Shown here: piece by piece, positions 43,679 to 55,163 of the stretch
Position numbering within the stretch: position 1 is the first letter of the stretch
Layout: the number at the start of each line of letters is the position of its first letter
From: Hippopus hippopus
Lineage: Eukaryota > Mollusca > Bivalvia > Cardiida > Cardiidae
Reading direction: 5' to 3'
Assembly (NCBI GenBank): GCA_946811185.2
Contig: OX328101.1
Location: 29,558,122 to 29,622,121 of the forward strand
DNA: 64,000 nucleotides
The notes under the pieces: model-generated
The model's database searches: none
What the model saw: only the letters and a program-made list of their open reading frames with translations
Told to the model about the DNA's origin: nothing
Translations under genes and position numbers: made by a program

Positions 43679-44276
43679 TAAACCTTTACCACATGACAAA
43701 TTTTAGACCCGTCTAAATTTAAAGCATTTGCAGCTGACAATTTCAATTTAGCTCAAAGTATGCAATTTTTCTTTGAAAGCATATAAAACATTGTGGAAAA
43801 AGGAGAAAATGCTGGTTACCAGCATTTTCTCCTTTTCCCACCATGTTTTTTAAAGGCCTTTTCCTAACGGTCATTAAAACTTAGGATTGTGTGGTGAAGG
43901 GGATTGTGTAGTAACCATTACCTCCTGCAGATAAAAGTGGTCTTGCACCGGATTACTTATGAAAAATGGTGGCAAAAGAAAAAAATGCTAGTAACGAGCA
44001 TATTCTCCATCAACATGTATTCACATGGATTGGAATCTCAATCTTTGATTCCTGTTTGCTCTTCTTTGTTAACTCTTTTACCAAACGACAAAATTTTTAG
44101 ACTAGTCCAAACTGAAAGCATTTGCAGATGACTAGATAGATATGACTGAAAAATTGAAATTGCCTTTGGGAAGGATAGAAAACATTGTGGGAAATAGAGA
44201 AAATGTTTCCCACAAATTTTCAAAAGGCCTCTTTTTCAGGGTCATTAAAAGGTGGGATTGTGTGGTAAAGAGATAA
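43679..44276. mobile_element. Two family A MITE copies
   Basis: 43679-43902 has a TTAA start and a hairpin with the centre GCTGGTTACCAGC. 44069-44276 starts TTAACTCTTTTACCAAACGA; its second arm is shortened to TTTCCCACAAATTTTC. Confidence 0.75.
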
Positions 44277-44391
44277 ACAATCATCTGTTTATTTTCAAAA
44301 TTGAAAGGAATTTCAGAGTATAAACAGAAGTACAGAAACATTATGTTTCAGCTTTAGAAAAATGGGGTTTAATACATCTTCACAATGTACT

Positions 44392-44578
44392 GTATCAGCA
44401 AGTTGTGACATAAGGTGGATCTATTTTGTAAAAATCTGCCTGAATTATAGGGTAGAATGATCCTTTGACTGGCAGAAATTTACGAGTAGCAAAATGTTTA
44501 AATCCAGGTCAGCCTGCGCATACTGTGCAGACTGACCAGGGTTGATGCTTTTTTGCAGATGCATTAATTCACAACGTC
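44392..44578. mobile_element. Family C MITE, partial
   Basis: The central pair CAGGTCAGCCTGCGCA / TGTGCAGACTGACC is followed by GATGCTTTTTTGCAGATGCA and TTAATTC. The left terminus is lost. Confidence 0.65.
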
Positions 44579-44598
44579 CATCATAAGTCCATATATGT

Positions 44599-44827
44599 TT
44601 AACCCATTACCACACAATCCCTACTTTTGACGACCCTGAGAAAGAAGCCTTTAGAAAACATTGTGGGAAAAGGAGAAAATGCTGGTAACCAGCATTTTCC
44701 CCTTTTCCCACAATGTTTTCTACCCTTCACAAAACAAATTTCAAATTTTCAGTCACTTTTATTTTGTCGTCTGCAAATGCTTTCGATTTGGACTGGTCTA
44801 AAATAGTGTCATTTGGTAATGAGTTAA
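44599..44827. mobile_element. Family A MITE, complete
   Basis: TTAA at both ends; a palindrome of 67 bp with about one mismatch (CCCCTTTTCC in the second arm). Confidence 0.85.
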
Positions 44828-45633
44828 TGCCTTGTTGAACTGTACCAGCAGTATCTCCAACAGGTAACAGGGGACACCTAATTTATAGATGGTTGCTACT
44901 GGTTGTTACATTTGTTACATGTACCAGACAGTATATAGCAAAAAGTTATAAATGCTGTTTAACAATGGTAGCTGTATTTCCCACAGGTAATATCCCATTT
45001 AACAATAACAGCTACAGGTAGTTCTATGAAGCAGTCAGAGTAGCAAAACAGCTGTAAATTCTGTCGAAGAATAGTGGAGGAGTTCTACACTCTGCTGAAA
45101 TTTTCATTTAGGACCCAGAATTCATTCTAATATTATTATCAAACATGCTGATCTGTTGTAATAAGGATGACTGTTGTGTATAAATTGTGACAAGTGGAGT
45201 TTTCAAGTCTTGTTATCTTTCTTGTTTTCTCCAGAATACTTTGACTCTTATCAGGTTGAATCCTACTTCAGACTAACTGGGCCTGAACCAACTGTTGTTG
45301 ATACATAGATCAATTGCTGGTTGCCCGTTTATTGCCTTGTCACTGGATCGGGAGAAAGGCAAAGGACAATAAATCTTCTACTAGTCAACCAATCATGGCG
45401 CCAATCATAATGAAAATTGCAGGTGCACAAGTTCCAACAGGGGAAAGGCTAACTTCAAAATTCAGAAAAAAATTGGTTGAAAACTGGTGTAGGAGAAGAG
45501 TACACAAAACTGTGTCTAGACAGATGAACAACCTAGTTTCAGAGGTATCCCCCTCTCCTAACACACACCTTTCTTTCTTTGGATATAGTAGTACCATTCA
45601 TTCCTAGATAAAAGGTAGTGTACAAAGATTGGA

Positions 45634-46572
45634 CATGGTGACCAAGTTTTTTGTCCCCTGGTGACTAATTTTGCAAACAATCTGAGATACCATCAAGACA
45701 AACATTCTCATCACTTTTCATAAGTTTTGGACAGGAAATGTGGCCACTAGAACATACACAAGTTTTTTTTTTTAAATTTGTCCTAATGACCTAGTTTTTG
45801 ACCCAACATGACCCATTTTCAAAGTCATGTGAGATACTATCAAGACAAACAGTCTGACCAACTTCTATGTGTATTCTGAGTGAATAATGGGTAGTGAGTG
45901 AGGGAATGAAGAATGCATCCCTAACTTTCATGAGACTTTGACAAAAAATGTTACTTGTGGAATGCATACGAGGTTTTCTTAACCCTTTACCAAACGATAA
46001 AAATTTAGACAAGTCCAAAATGAAAGCATTTGCAGATAACAAATTAAATGTCACTCAGGTAATGATATTTGTCTATGAAAGGAAAGAAGACATTGTGGGA
46101 AAAGGAGAAAATGCTGGTTACCAGCATTTTCTCCTTTTCCCACAATGTTTTCAAAAGGCTTTCTTTATCAGGGTCGTCAAAACTCGGGATTGGGTGGTAA
46201 AGAGTTAAGATTTGTCCTAGTGATCTACTTTTTACCCTATAGGACCTATTTTCAAACTCATCTGAGATATGCTCAAGAAAAACATTCAGACCACTGGTCA
46301 TGAGAATTAGATGTGGTCTCCTGAGCGTGCACAAGGTTTTCTCACATTGTCCCAGTGACCTAATTTTTTACCAAAATGTGGCCAAATTTCAGTATCGTCC
46401 AAGATATTATCAAGACAAACATTCTGCCAAACTTTCATGAGTATTGGATTGAAAATGTGGCCTCTACAGTGCACACAAGGTAATTGTTGATGACCTGACA
46501 AAGCAGGAGATATGCCAGACACAGCAAGATGACAAAAGCTATCCTTGAGCACTTTGTGCTCAGGTGAGCTAG
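45634..46572 (-). mobile_element. Helentron-like element, 5' part, minus strand, hosting a MITE
   Basis: Its 5' end, reversed AGCTCACCTGAGCACAAAGT pairing with GTGCTCAAGG, is at about 46545-46572. Leftwards are repeated units with TATCAAGACAAACATTCT and GTCCTAATGACCTAG. No 3' hairpin is seen, so the left limit is approximate. Confidence 0.65.
45979..46208. mobile_element. Family A MITE inserted in the Helentron-like element
   Basis: TTAA at 45979-45982 and 46205-46208. The palindrome has one mismatch (GAAGAC). Removing the MITE and one TTAA restores GAGGTTTTCTTAAGATTTGT, which parallels related units nearby. Confidence 0.88.
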
Positions 46573-46773
46573 AAATGGCTTAGTATCCAAAAACACTTGA
46601 GCACTTTACACCTACCACTAGATCTACACCCTGAAAGAAATTTGCACTAGACGACTTAGAAAACATCCTGTTGAATTCTAGATGATCAGATCCACATAAA
46701 TGTCCATGAAAATATTGTGGGAAAAGGAGAAATTGCACATTTCAAACAATTTCCTGTTTTTGGCACAGTGTTT

Positions 46774-47000
46774 TAACCCTTTACCAGATGACAAAATTTT
46801 AGTCTTGTCCAAATTGAAAGCATTTGCAGACAACAATGTGGCTCAAATGGTGCGATTTTTCTTTGATAGGGTAGAAAACATTGTGGGAAACGGAGAAAAT
46901 GCTGGTTACCAGCATCTTCTCCTTTTCCCACAATACAATGTTTTCTAAAGGCTTTTTTCTAGGGGTCGTTAAAAGTCGGCATTGTATGGTAAAGGGTTAA
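46774..47000. mobile_element. Family A MITE, complete
   Basis: TTAA at 46774-46777 and 46997-47000. Termini are CCCTTTACCAGATGAC and, inverted, CCCTTTACCATACAATG. A 5-bp duplication (ATACA) disturbs the second arm. Confidence 0.85.
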
Positions 47001-47094
47001 GAGCTGGTCTGTTGGTAATTACAAACTAAACAGAATACACTGTTATTGTTATGCTTGTACATGTATTTAAAACACCTCTTATGCGACAAAACAT

Positions 47095-47915
47095 CTGGAC
47101 ACAAATTTTGAAAATATGGTAGGTAAAGGAGAAAACGCTGGTAACTTGCATTTTCTCCTTTTCCCACAATGTTTTCTACCTTTTCATAGATAAATTCTGT
47201 CATTTGACCTATATTTAAATTGTTGTCTGCAAAATGCTGTCACTTTTAACAGGTCTTGATCTTTCTCTTAAGGTAGAGGATTTAGGAACTTGAGGTTAAG
47301 ATTACTGTTGAAAACACAGTGGGAAAAGGAGAAAATGCTTGTAACCAACATTTTCCTCTTTTGTTTCCACACTGTTTTCTACACTGTCAAATACAAACCC
47401 AATTTTTTATGCCACATCTGATATGTTGTGTACAAGCCTCTCATTGTGGAGGTCTTTAAAATTTCTAGAAAAAAGTTAACACTATCAAACAATCCTCTGT
47501 TTTCTCGACCCTGAAGAAGAAGACTTTTGAAATCATTTTTAGAACAGGAAAAAATGCTGGCAACCAGCATCTTCTTCTTTTCCTAAAAATGTCTTACCTT
47601 ACAGAGGTAAGTGCTGTCACTTTAGCCACATCTTATTTGTCCCTGCAAATGCTGTCTATTTTGGCTAGTCTAAAATGCTGTTGTTTGGTTAACTCTTTAC
47701 CACATGAGAAAATGCAGACTTGTCCAAATTGAAAGCATTTGCAGACGATAATTTAAATGTGACTCAAATGATGAAATGAGCTTTTGATACGGTAGAAAAC
47801 AAAGTGTGAAAGGAGAAAATGCTGGTAACCAGCATTTTCTCCTTTTCACACATTGTTTTCCAAAGGCTTCTTCCTCAAGGTCGTTAAAAGTCAGGATTGT
47901 GTGGTAAAGGATTAA
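47095..47915. mobile_element. Run of four family A MITE copies ending at OARD1
   Basis: Copies at about 47095-47260, 47275-47455, 47476-47692 and 47689-47915. The last two share TTAA at 47689-47692. The last ends with TTAA at 47912-47915, three bases from the OARD1 stop codon (47919-47921). Confidence 0.82.
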
Positions 47916-47918
47916 GAT

Positions 47919-50856
47919 TTAAATGGAATAAACTGTTATGGTTATGTTCATATCCCCAAACACTTTTATCAGACGGCTCTCGACTTGTGTCCACACCAGT
48001 TTATCCAACCCACAGCCTATTCTTGGCATACTAAGTCTCGTCACACCATGTTTCAAACAGTGATGCTTCATTCCTCGTAGCGTTGTTTCTAGATCTTCGT
48101 ATCTGGGTTTGTTGTTGTATTTGGGTTTTGTAATAAGATAGTAGATAAATCTTCCATCTCTCTCTAGAATGGCAACATCACCAACTCTGTTAGCTGCAAT
48201 GATAAATTTTGATATTTTTTAATTTTCAATTTTCATTATTCAGTTTTCAAATATATATATATGAGTCATACTCTGTGAAAAGGGTGTTAAATGCATCTTC
48301 AAAAAAATTTCAACACAACTCTGCCTATGCAGACTGTGCAGGCTGACATGAGTCTTTACTCTTTGCTAGTTACAAATTTTCTGCTTGTCCAAGGACCTTT
48401 CTACCTCATGATTCAGTTTATTGTTAGACAAAATAGATTCTATTGATCCATAATCATGTGATGACTTGCTTGGTATAATACATCAAGGAGATGCATTAAA
48501 CCCCCTTTTCCCAGAGCCCATCTTCTACTGTATACGTGGATATATACGTGTGTCGAAAAATTTGCGAAATATCAATTACGGACATTTTGCGTATTGAAAT
48601 GTTTGCGAATTCAAGACACTCGTTATTTCTTGGTATACCTGTAGTAAAATACACGAACATAAAAGTTCGCGAATTTTTCAAATTTATGAATCGCAAAAAT
48701 TTCCACTTCGCAAAAATTTCCACTTATACAGTATACAGGTTTATATTTAACCTGTTACGTTTTGGACTTACCAAAATGGTGGATCAATAAATGGTTCATG
48801 GGAACTGTCTTTGACTGGAAAGGAAACATTCCAGGAAAAGTAGAAATGTTGATTACCAGCTCCCTATTTCCCCATAACGTTTTTCTCCTTTTCCCAAATT
48901 GTTTTCATAAGGCTTTTACTTATGAGTCCATAAAACAGTGGACTGTTTAGTAAAGACTTCACACTAAGCCAAACCTGGTAGCACAGTCAGTAGCAGACTG
49001 GACTTGAAACCAGAGGCTGAACAACTCGAATCCCCAGCTTGGTGAATGTCTTAAATAATCATTGCAATAAGATTCATTGCTCTCTCACCTCTGATTGTTC
49101 TTTTGACATTGTGGGAAAGAAACCAGTGGCTACGAAAGAGAATTGTGTGAGGTATAGCTTTGGTAAAAATAAAAAAAAAAAAAAAACTCCAGGAAAGCAT
49201 CAATATGTGTACTGGCCTCCACAGTATAAATGAATGCTAAAGATGGAGGTGAACATCCTACAAACAAACTTAATCCCTTGCCTGCCCATCATACTTCAAG
49301 TTGCTTTTTCAGCAAGTTGGATCAAGATCAGTCTTCATGTAGTGTACTAAAAAATTGTATGTTTGTTGGTTGGAGTTAGCGCTGTTTTCAATATTATTTC
49401 AGTTATTTTGGCATGGCCAGTGCACCTTACCATGCTTTCCTGAGATTCTGTAACCAGTGCTTTGAACAATATTCTTCCTAAGCCATGGCTGCTGTCCAGC
49501 ATACCTGGTAACCACCGTCTATACAATGATCAGGGGTGAGAGAGGAATGTGCTAATAAAGCCAGCATGGTCACAATTACAAGCTTTATTCTTGTAACCTT
49601 TACCAAACAATCCCAAGTTTTTTTTGACCCTGAGGTAGAAGGCTTTTGTAGTGTACCAAGCAAGTTGTCACATAATATAGGTCGATTTTCTCAAAAAAAC
49701 CTGCAGATTCATGATGTAAAATGGTTTTTTTTGACATGCAGATATCTAAAATAGCAAACGGTTTCAACCTGCTGTAGGTCAGCCAGGGAAGGACACAGGC
49801 TCCTCCTTCTTGCAGATGTATTAAACCCCCTTTTCATCGAGTATGACTCTGTGATGTGTTCTACGATATGTTCTACTGCATTATTTGTCATTGTGATAGT
49901 TTTATATCAAGTGATACCTTGCCGATGTAGTTCTGAAAGTCCTCCAAACTTTTTCTTGAAGAGAACAGCAATGCCTTTACCCATCCTCAAGTCTTTACTT
50001 ACACAGTGCGCCAAACTGTCTGTCTGTGGACAAGTCAATAAGTCACCCTTGATATACATTAATGAAAACTCCTGAAAGAAACAGTGTGATATGTTCCTAA
50101 ACACTTTCCTCAATAACTGAAAAAGACATTTTAACCCTTAGGCTGCTAAGCACGACTCAAAGACCTTATGCAGACAGTGTAGATCAAGATCAGACTGCAC
50201 AAAACGTGCAGTCTGATCTTGGATCTATACTGTCCCACAAGGAGATATCTTTCCACAAAAAATACCTTTGAAATAGCAAAATTTGGGCTTTTACTATCAA
50301 TTTGAAAGTTTCATTCCACTTATTTAGCAGGATGAGGGTGAGTAGAAGTAAGTAAGGTCCAAATATCTCCACACAGACCTGCAGCTCAGTCAGTAACAAA
50401 CACAGCTGGAAATCCAGAGGTCACCTGTTTGATTCCAAGCTCAGCCAAATTCTTTCTGAGTATTAATGACCATCATTGCACATTTTCCTCTCACTACCCA
50501 ATGTTGTTTCTACAATAGTCAAACAAGAAAGCACCCAGTGACTTGGAAAGAATAACGTACAAAATACTAGTGAAAGAAACACTAGTAAAGCATGGATAGG
50601 TTCAATGGTAGCTTGAATATGACTGAAATGTTGAAAATACTGTCTAACACCATATAAAGAATGATAAGATACTTACTCCAGATTTCTTTCCCAAAGGGCC
50701 TGCAACAGCTTCTTTTGATGCAGATTTATTTTGTGACTTTTTTGCATTTTCATCATCGATTTCCTTGCCATCTTTGTCGAGTATCGATTTCTCCAGTTTA
50801 TCTGCTTCTTGTACCATTTGCATCTCTTCTTCAGCATTTAAATCGTCAAGTGACAT
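47919..50856 (-). CDS. OARD1: ADP-ribose glycohydrolase OARD1 / TARG1 (macrodomain), complete, three coding exons
   Basis: This enzyme removes ADP-ribose from glutamate/aspartate and hydrolyses O-acyl-ADP-ribose (nucleus and cytoplasm). Minus-strand exons: 50677-50856 (60 codons), 49918-50071 and 47919-48193 (stop TAA). Donors are GTAAGT at 50676 and GTATCA at 49917; acceptors end at 50072 and 48194. The total is 202 residues. Macrodomain signatures are [47 protein letters not shown] and [12 protein letters not shown]. The catalytic Lys (human K84) corresponds to K134 and the Asp (human D125) to D175; both are present. Human OARD1 is 152 residues; the extra length is a charged N-terminal segment in exon 1. 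The coding sequence ends 3 bp from a MITE. Confidence 0.95.
48263..48527. mobile_element. Family C MITE, complete, in OARD1 intron 2
   Basis: The left terminus GAGTCATACTCTGTGAAAAG and the inverted right terminus GATGGGCTCTGGGAAAAGGG both continue to TTTAATGCATC-like sequence. The interior is in reverse orientation relative to 8246 and 12490. Confidence 0.75.
48966..49215 (+). mobile_element. tRNA-derived SINE in OARD1 intron 2
   Basis: Head CCTGGTAGCACAGTCAGTAG (A box) and CTCGAATCCCCAGC (B-box-like), body with AATCATTGCAATAAGATTCA then TTGCTCTCTCACC, and an A-rich run near 49170. Confidence 0.65.
49369..49560 (-). mobile_element. SINE fragment with the shared distal domain
   Basis: The plus strand starts AGCGCTGTTTTCAATATTAT TTCAGTT and ends CAGGGGTGAGAGAGGAATGT. 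The tRNA head is absent. Confidence 0.55.
49590..49850. mobile_element. Family A fragment followed by family C MITE (partial)
   Basis: A family A left end (CCTTTACCAAACAATCCCAA) is cut near 49648 by family C sequence, which ends TATTAAACCCCCTTTTCATC near 49840. It lies 65 bp from OARD1 exon 2. Confidence 0.55.
50131..50600. mobile_element. Family B MITE and a tRNA-derived SINE in OARD1 intron 1
   Basis: The family B copy (50131-50338) starts TTAACCCTTAGGCTGCTAAG, with a near-perfect hairpin on AGACTGCACAAAACGTGCAG; its right TTAA is mutated. The SINE (about 50376-50600, plus) has the head TGCAGCTCAGTCAGTAACA and TGTTTGATTCCAAGC. Confidence 0.72.
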
Positions 50857-50912
50857 TTTTTTTTCTTTACTAGTCTATAAGCAGTCTCACATTACTAACT
50901 AAAACAAACAGA

Positions 50913-51094
50913 TTGACCCATTACCACACGAATCCGAGTTTCAACAATGTTGAGGAAAAACCCTTTTAAAATCTTTTCCCATATTTCCTATCCTATCAAA
51001 GTACAGTTGTAGCATTTGATTCACATTTAAATTGTTGTCTGCAAATGCTTTCAATTTAGACAAGTCTTAATTTTGTGGTATGGTAAAATGTTAA
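50913..51094. mobile_element. Family A MITE lacking one palindrome arm
   Basis: CCCATTACCACACGAATCCG start, TTTTCCCATATTTCCTATCC in place of the hairpin, and GTATGGTAAAATGTTAA end. It lies just upstream of the OARD1 start exon. Confidence 0.6.
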
Positions 51095-51100
51095 TTGATT

Positions 51101-51313
51101 AGGCCTAAAAAAAAAAAATATCTGTGTTTAGGGTTTCCCTACCCTACCTAGAAAATGCTGATCCTAAACTTTTTATGCTATGATTGGAAAAGACAGATTT
51201 GTCGGGTGTGATTTCGGTACATGGTCCATGTAAAAAGTTTTTGGAAAAAAAAATCCCTACCTACAGCATCTCGGACCAAAACTCTAAACACAGATATTTT
51301 TTTGTTAGGCCTT
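51101..51313. mobile_element. Family F MITE
   Basis: Terminal inverted repeats of about 33 bp: AGGCCTAAAAAAAAAAAATA then TCTGTGTTTAG on the left; inverted AGGCCTAACAAAAAAATATC then TGTGTTTAG on the right. The interior has no coding potential. Target duplication is unclear. Confidence 0.65.
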
Positions 51314-53085
51314 ACTGTTTTGTACCACTTCAGTATTAGCGCAAAGTAGGCAAACATTGACCCCTTAATACTAATTTAAGATTTTCTTGACCTTCAAAAA
51401 ACTGTATAGGAAATGTCAATAAGCATCGAATATCAATCAAACTATCTATTGGTTCATTTCATTCAATCAAATCTTTGTAACTGTAGAAATGTAGTAGTGA
51501 ACAGTTAAAACCTCTTGATCCTAAATTAAAAGAAAACGACACCGAAGCAACTTAAGGATGATTTATAAAGAACAAGTGGATGCAATAAAACACGTGGAGA
51601 CAATCACATCGTGACAAAAAAGAGGAAAATCCGAGTATGAAGGCGATTCATACCCATCGGAACGAAACGTATCTGGACGAATGACAATTTTGCCGAATCC
51701 GAAAGTAGGTTGGTATTGCTCAATCAAATTATCATACTTTTTAACATATACTTGTATATAACATTGTAACAGTATTTCTGTAAACCATAACCAGACGTAA
51801 CACTTAAATTAGGAAAAAGAGTCACGTTAGTATGAGGATTTAAGACAAAATAAATACTTACGATCAAAAGCTTGCCGCCATTTAGCAGGAGTTTCTTCCC
51901 CTAGATACCTATACACATATAGATTGTGAGTTACTTCCCTTTGACCATGTCCGGCAGTAAGTACCATACGACTAACTATAGTACTGCAGGACTTCACTCA
52001 TGAACCCTCAATGGAAAAGTCGTTCAATTTGAAAGAGTTTTTAAGTAGTTCTTTTTGTTAGCCTATTTCACGTTGAGCACTACTGAATGCCATGGCTGTT
52101 CTCACAGTGTTGCAGATTAATGCGTATACAGCATGCGTCTTTAGAAAGAGCGCACATGTATACATGCAAATGATCAACCCTTTACCATACAATCCCGAGT
52201 TTTAACGACCCTAACTGATAATGCTTCTTAACCCATAGGCTGCTAAACGCGACTCAATGATCTTTTACAGACAGTGTAGATCAAGATCAGACTGCACAGA
52301 ATGATCTGCACTGTCTGATAAGGACATAATTTTTCCACAAAAGATTAACCTAGATATAGCCAAATTCAGGTTTTTACTAAAGACGAAAAATTTGGCTTTC
52401 AAATAGTAACGTTAGGTTTGTCCCTTTGTAATCGATTGCTCCGTCTATTTTTATGCATTATCTTCCGCTGGGTGGCATCTTTCAAATACGTGCCTACCAT
52501 TCGGCAAAATTCGGGTGATCCGTTGATCAGGTTCCTCGGCTGTATCACGTAGCTTGATATGCACCTACACGGTACATTTCTTCGCCGGAAGTATACCGCT
52601 TCACCGTTCTTAAAATCGTAACACTCCACTTAGAAAGCAAACACTAGCCACATTTTTCCGTGGAAATCTTTCTGCAAAATGACAAACATTTAGTGTATTT
52701 ATTTCTAACTCGGTCTATCCATTACGTTCGCGTTTTTCAGCGATTGATTGCTTATCGCCGTGGCTGCTGTTGTCGTTGCTAATCGATTTACAGGGCGCCG
52801 CCAGGCTAAAGATCATGTGACTGTCAGTATTTCAAAATCGAAACCCCCTTAATACAGACGAAGTGAGATGTAGGTACGGAATCGGCCGAGTTGTGACGAG
52901 TGACATGCCCGTCTGATTCGGGCTTTTTTTTTAAAATACAGAACCGGACTACTTTTCATGACTGCAATCGATGCAGCGAATTTCAAAATAAAATAAACGT
53001 TTATTCTATAAAACGCTGCCTGGTACGAGTCGTCTTACCATTCTTAGCTAGCATATAACCTATGCACATTATGATTCAATTTCAG
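51314..53085. other. OARD1 upstream region, mostly unassigned
   Basis: Contains a family A left-end fragment (52176-52227) cut by a family B copy starting TTAACCCATAGGCTGCTAAA (52228-52385). A minus-strand open frame at 52399-52629 with no recognised family lies in a less AT-rich patch. Nothing else is supported. Confidence 0.45.
51862..51960 (-). other. OARD1: Possible non-coding first exon of OARD1
   Basis: On the minus strand a good donor (GATC|GTAAGTATTT) lies at 51861. A plausible acceptor (TTTGTTTTAG) sits near 50896, upstream of the OARD1 ATG. This would make a 5' UTR exon whose right edge is not defined. It contains a short ATG reading frame (AATGGCGGCAAGC) that stops at once. The pairing is inference; RNA reads would settle it. 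Confidence 0.3.
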
Positions 53086-53823
53086 ATTCTATCAAAGCAG
53101 ACGAATATGATAAAGCAAATCTTATTAATTCCTTCTTTGCTGGGTAGGCTGTTGTTGACGATTAACGAAAAACCTTACCGTCTAATCACCCAAAATTCAC
53201 AGGGAATCCCTTATCTTCTATTTACAATTACCCAAGCTGAAGTATTAGATGTTGTACAAAATTTACGTTGTGGTAAAGCCCAAGGTCATTATACTATTAA
53301 CAATCGCATTCTAGTTGAGGCCGCATGTCAGTTGGCTGCACCACTAAGCCAGTTGTTTTAACTATTCTTTACATTGTTGCAAGTTGCCATCGGCCTGGAA
53401 AGTATCTAAAGTTTGTCCTATTTTTAAAGGCGGTGGTTATTCCATTCCTTCTAACTATAGGCCCGTGTCTCTATTTAAATGCAGTGGAAAAGGTTTTAGA
53501 AATAATTTTTACGCATGTTATAATCATTTGAAAGATACAAACTTCTTTACATCTCATCAATCAGGGTTTTTTACCTATCGACTCCATCTATAACCAGCTA
53601 ACTTACATATATGACAAAATCTACAGGGCTTTTGATCAGGGGTTAGAATTCCGAATAGTCTTCTTTGACATAAGCAAGGCATTCGACAGGGTCTGGCATA
53701 AGGGTTTACTCTTTAAGCTGGAAAGCGCTGGGGTACAAGGAAAATTATTGTCTTGGTTCTCTGACTACTTGTTAAATAGAAATCAATGTGTAGCAATGCC
53801 TGGTGCAACTTCTTATCAAACTA

Positions 53824-55163
53824 CGAGGGTTGTTCGATATGTAATGTGTATTGTACGATATCTCAAAAGCATTCGACTCAAATAGTGAGATGAACATAAC
53901 ATCCCTTCAAAGTATTCTCCTCGGTTTGAAATACATAATTTCAATCTCTGAATCCATTTCTGAAATGCGTCTCGGTACGCTGATTTAGGTAGATCTCTGA
54001 GGCACTGACTGATGGCTGAGCCAAGGGCTTGTCGGGACTTCTAACGACGACCAGATAAGAACTTTTTAAGTTTTGGAAAAAGGAAAAAGTCGCATGGGGC
54101 TAGATCTGGAGAGTATGGTGGGTGTGGCAAGACGGTAACCTTCTCCGACTTCAAAAATTGCTTCACAAGCTCAGATGTATGTGATAGAGCATTATCATGA
54201 AGTAGACGAACATGCCTAAATCCTGGCACAGGGCGTCGTTTAAGATAATATTTCTTGACCTTTTTTAGTATAACATCTCGGTAATACCCACCTGTAACAC
54301 TTTTGCCCTTCGGCACCGGAATTTGTACGGCTATACCATCACATGAGAAGAATATGCAATAAAGAACCTTCTTTGTGCTTGTGCTTCTTTTGGCAACTAC
54401 AGGCCTTCTACCGTGTTTAAGTTAGCCATATTTTGTTTCCAATTTTTCCTAATGGTTCGAAATAGTGAACCCATGTTTTGTCACCAATAACAATGTTTGC
54501 AAATTGTCTTTGATTGAATTTGGGAAACATTTTGAGCAATTGCTTAGCGGTTTGTACTCTTACCCGTTTTTGGTCATCTGTCAATATATGCGGTATCCAT
54601 CTGGCAGAAATCTTTCGTACTTTCAAAATACGCTTCAAAATGAAATGCACCCGCGATAGCGATATGCCAACAGCGTTGGCAATATCACGAATCGTGTATC
54701 TGCCATCACTTTCAATTATTTCCCTGACTTTTGAGACATTTGCCTTGCCTGTTAAAGTCACAGGTCGGCCAGATTTTGCTGCATCTTTGACGGACTCTGT
54801 GCCAGTCAGAAATTTCTTTCTCCAACTACGAACTGTCTCATAAGATACCTTATCAGACCCATAAACTTCCCCCAATTCAGTAAAAATCTGCATTACCGAA
54901 TGACCGAGTTTTGTGCGAACTTTTATATAAGCTCTAATTTCTTTAATATTCTTAATCCGTTTCCCAACCATTTTTACAACAGTGGTCAACGACTAGCTCT
55001 ATTGAAATGACTATAAGTTTAAAACTATATGGAGCTGAAGGCTCGTGTTTATACCGTTGGAAAGGTATTGAATAGAGCTATTCAAGCGTATCATCATCCA
55101 CGAAATCGTGCAAAGCGTTATCGCGCTGTGGTACAATACACATTATATATCGAACAGCCCTCA
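53824..55163 (-). mobile_element. Mariner element (Tc1/mariner superfamily, DD34D) inserted in the LINE
   Basis: The element is 1,340 bp, flanked by TA at 53822-53823 and 55164-55165. Terminal inverted repeats are readable over about 33 bp (left CGAGGGTTGTTCGATATGTA, right, reversed, TGAGGGCTGTTCGATATATA) with a few mismatches. LINE sequence resumes on both sides. The transposase is on the minus strand. Confidence 0.95.
53881..54989 (-). pseudogene. Mariner transposase, inactivated by a frameshift and an in-frame stop
   Basis: The start ATG is at 54989. An N-terminal paired-like HTH region (GHSVMQIFTELGEVYGSDKV, then SYETVRSWRKKF) is followed by a second helix-turn-helix (YTIRDIANAVGISLSRVHFI). 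Catalytic aspartates lie in VIGDKTWVHYFEP, LLHDNALSHTS and PYSPDLAPCDFFLFPKLK; 34 residues separate the second and third, so DD34D. After NKIWLT one extra T near 54419 shifts the frame; the next frame continues KHGRRPVVAKR. A TAG at 54041-54043 follows FLSGRR, although mariner-like sequence (FQKWIQRL, GEYFEG) continues beyond it. The copy cannot make active enzyme without suppression. Confidence 0.92.

Noticed and set aside
45314..45607. Basic open frame of 97 codons
   Set aside because: No family match and no exon signals; adjacent to repeats.
52399..52629. Minus-strand open frame of 76 codons upstream of OARD1
   Set aside because: In a less AT-rich patch, but without homology that I recognise or clear splice sites; left as unassigned rather than called a gene.
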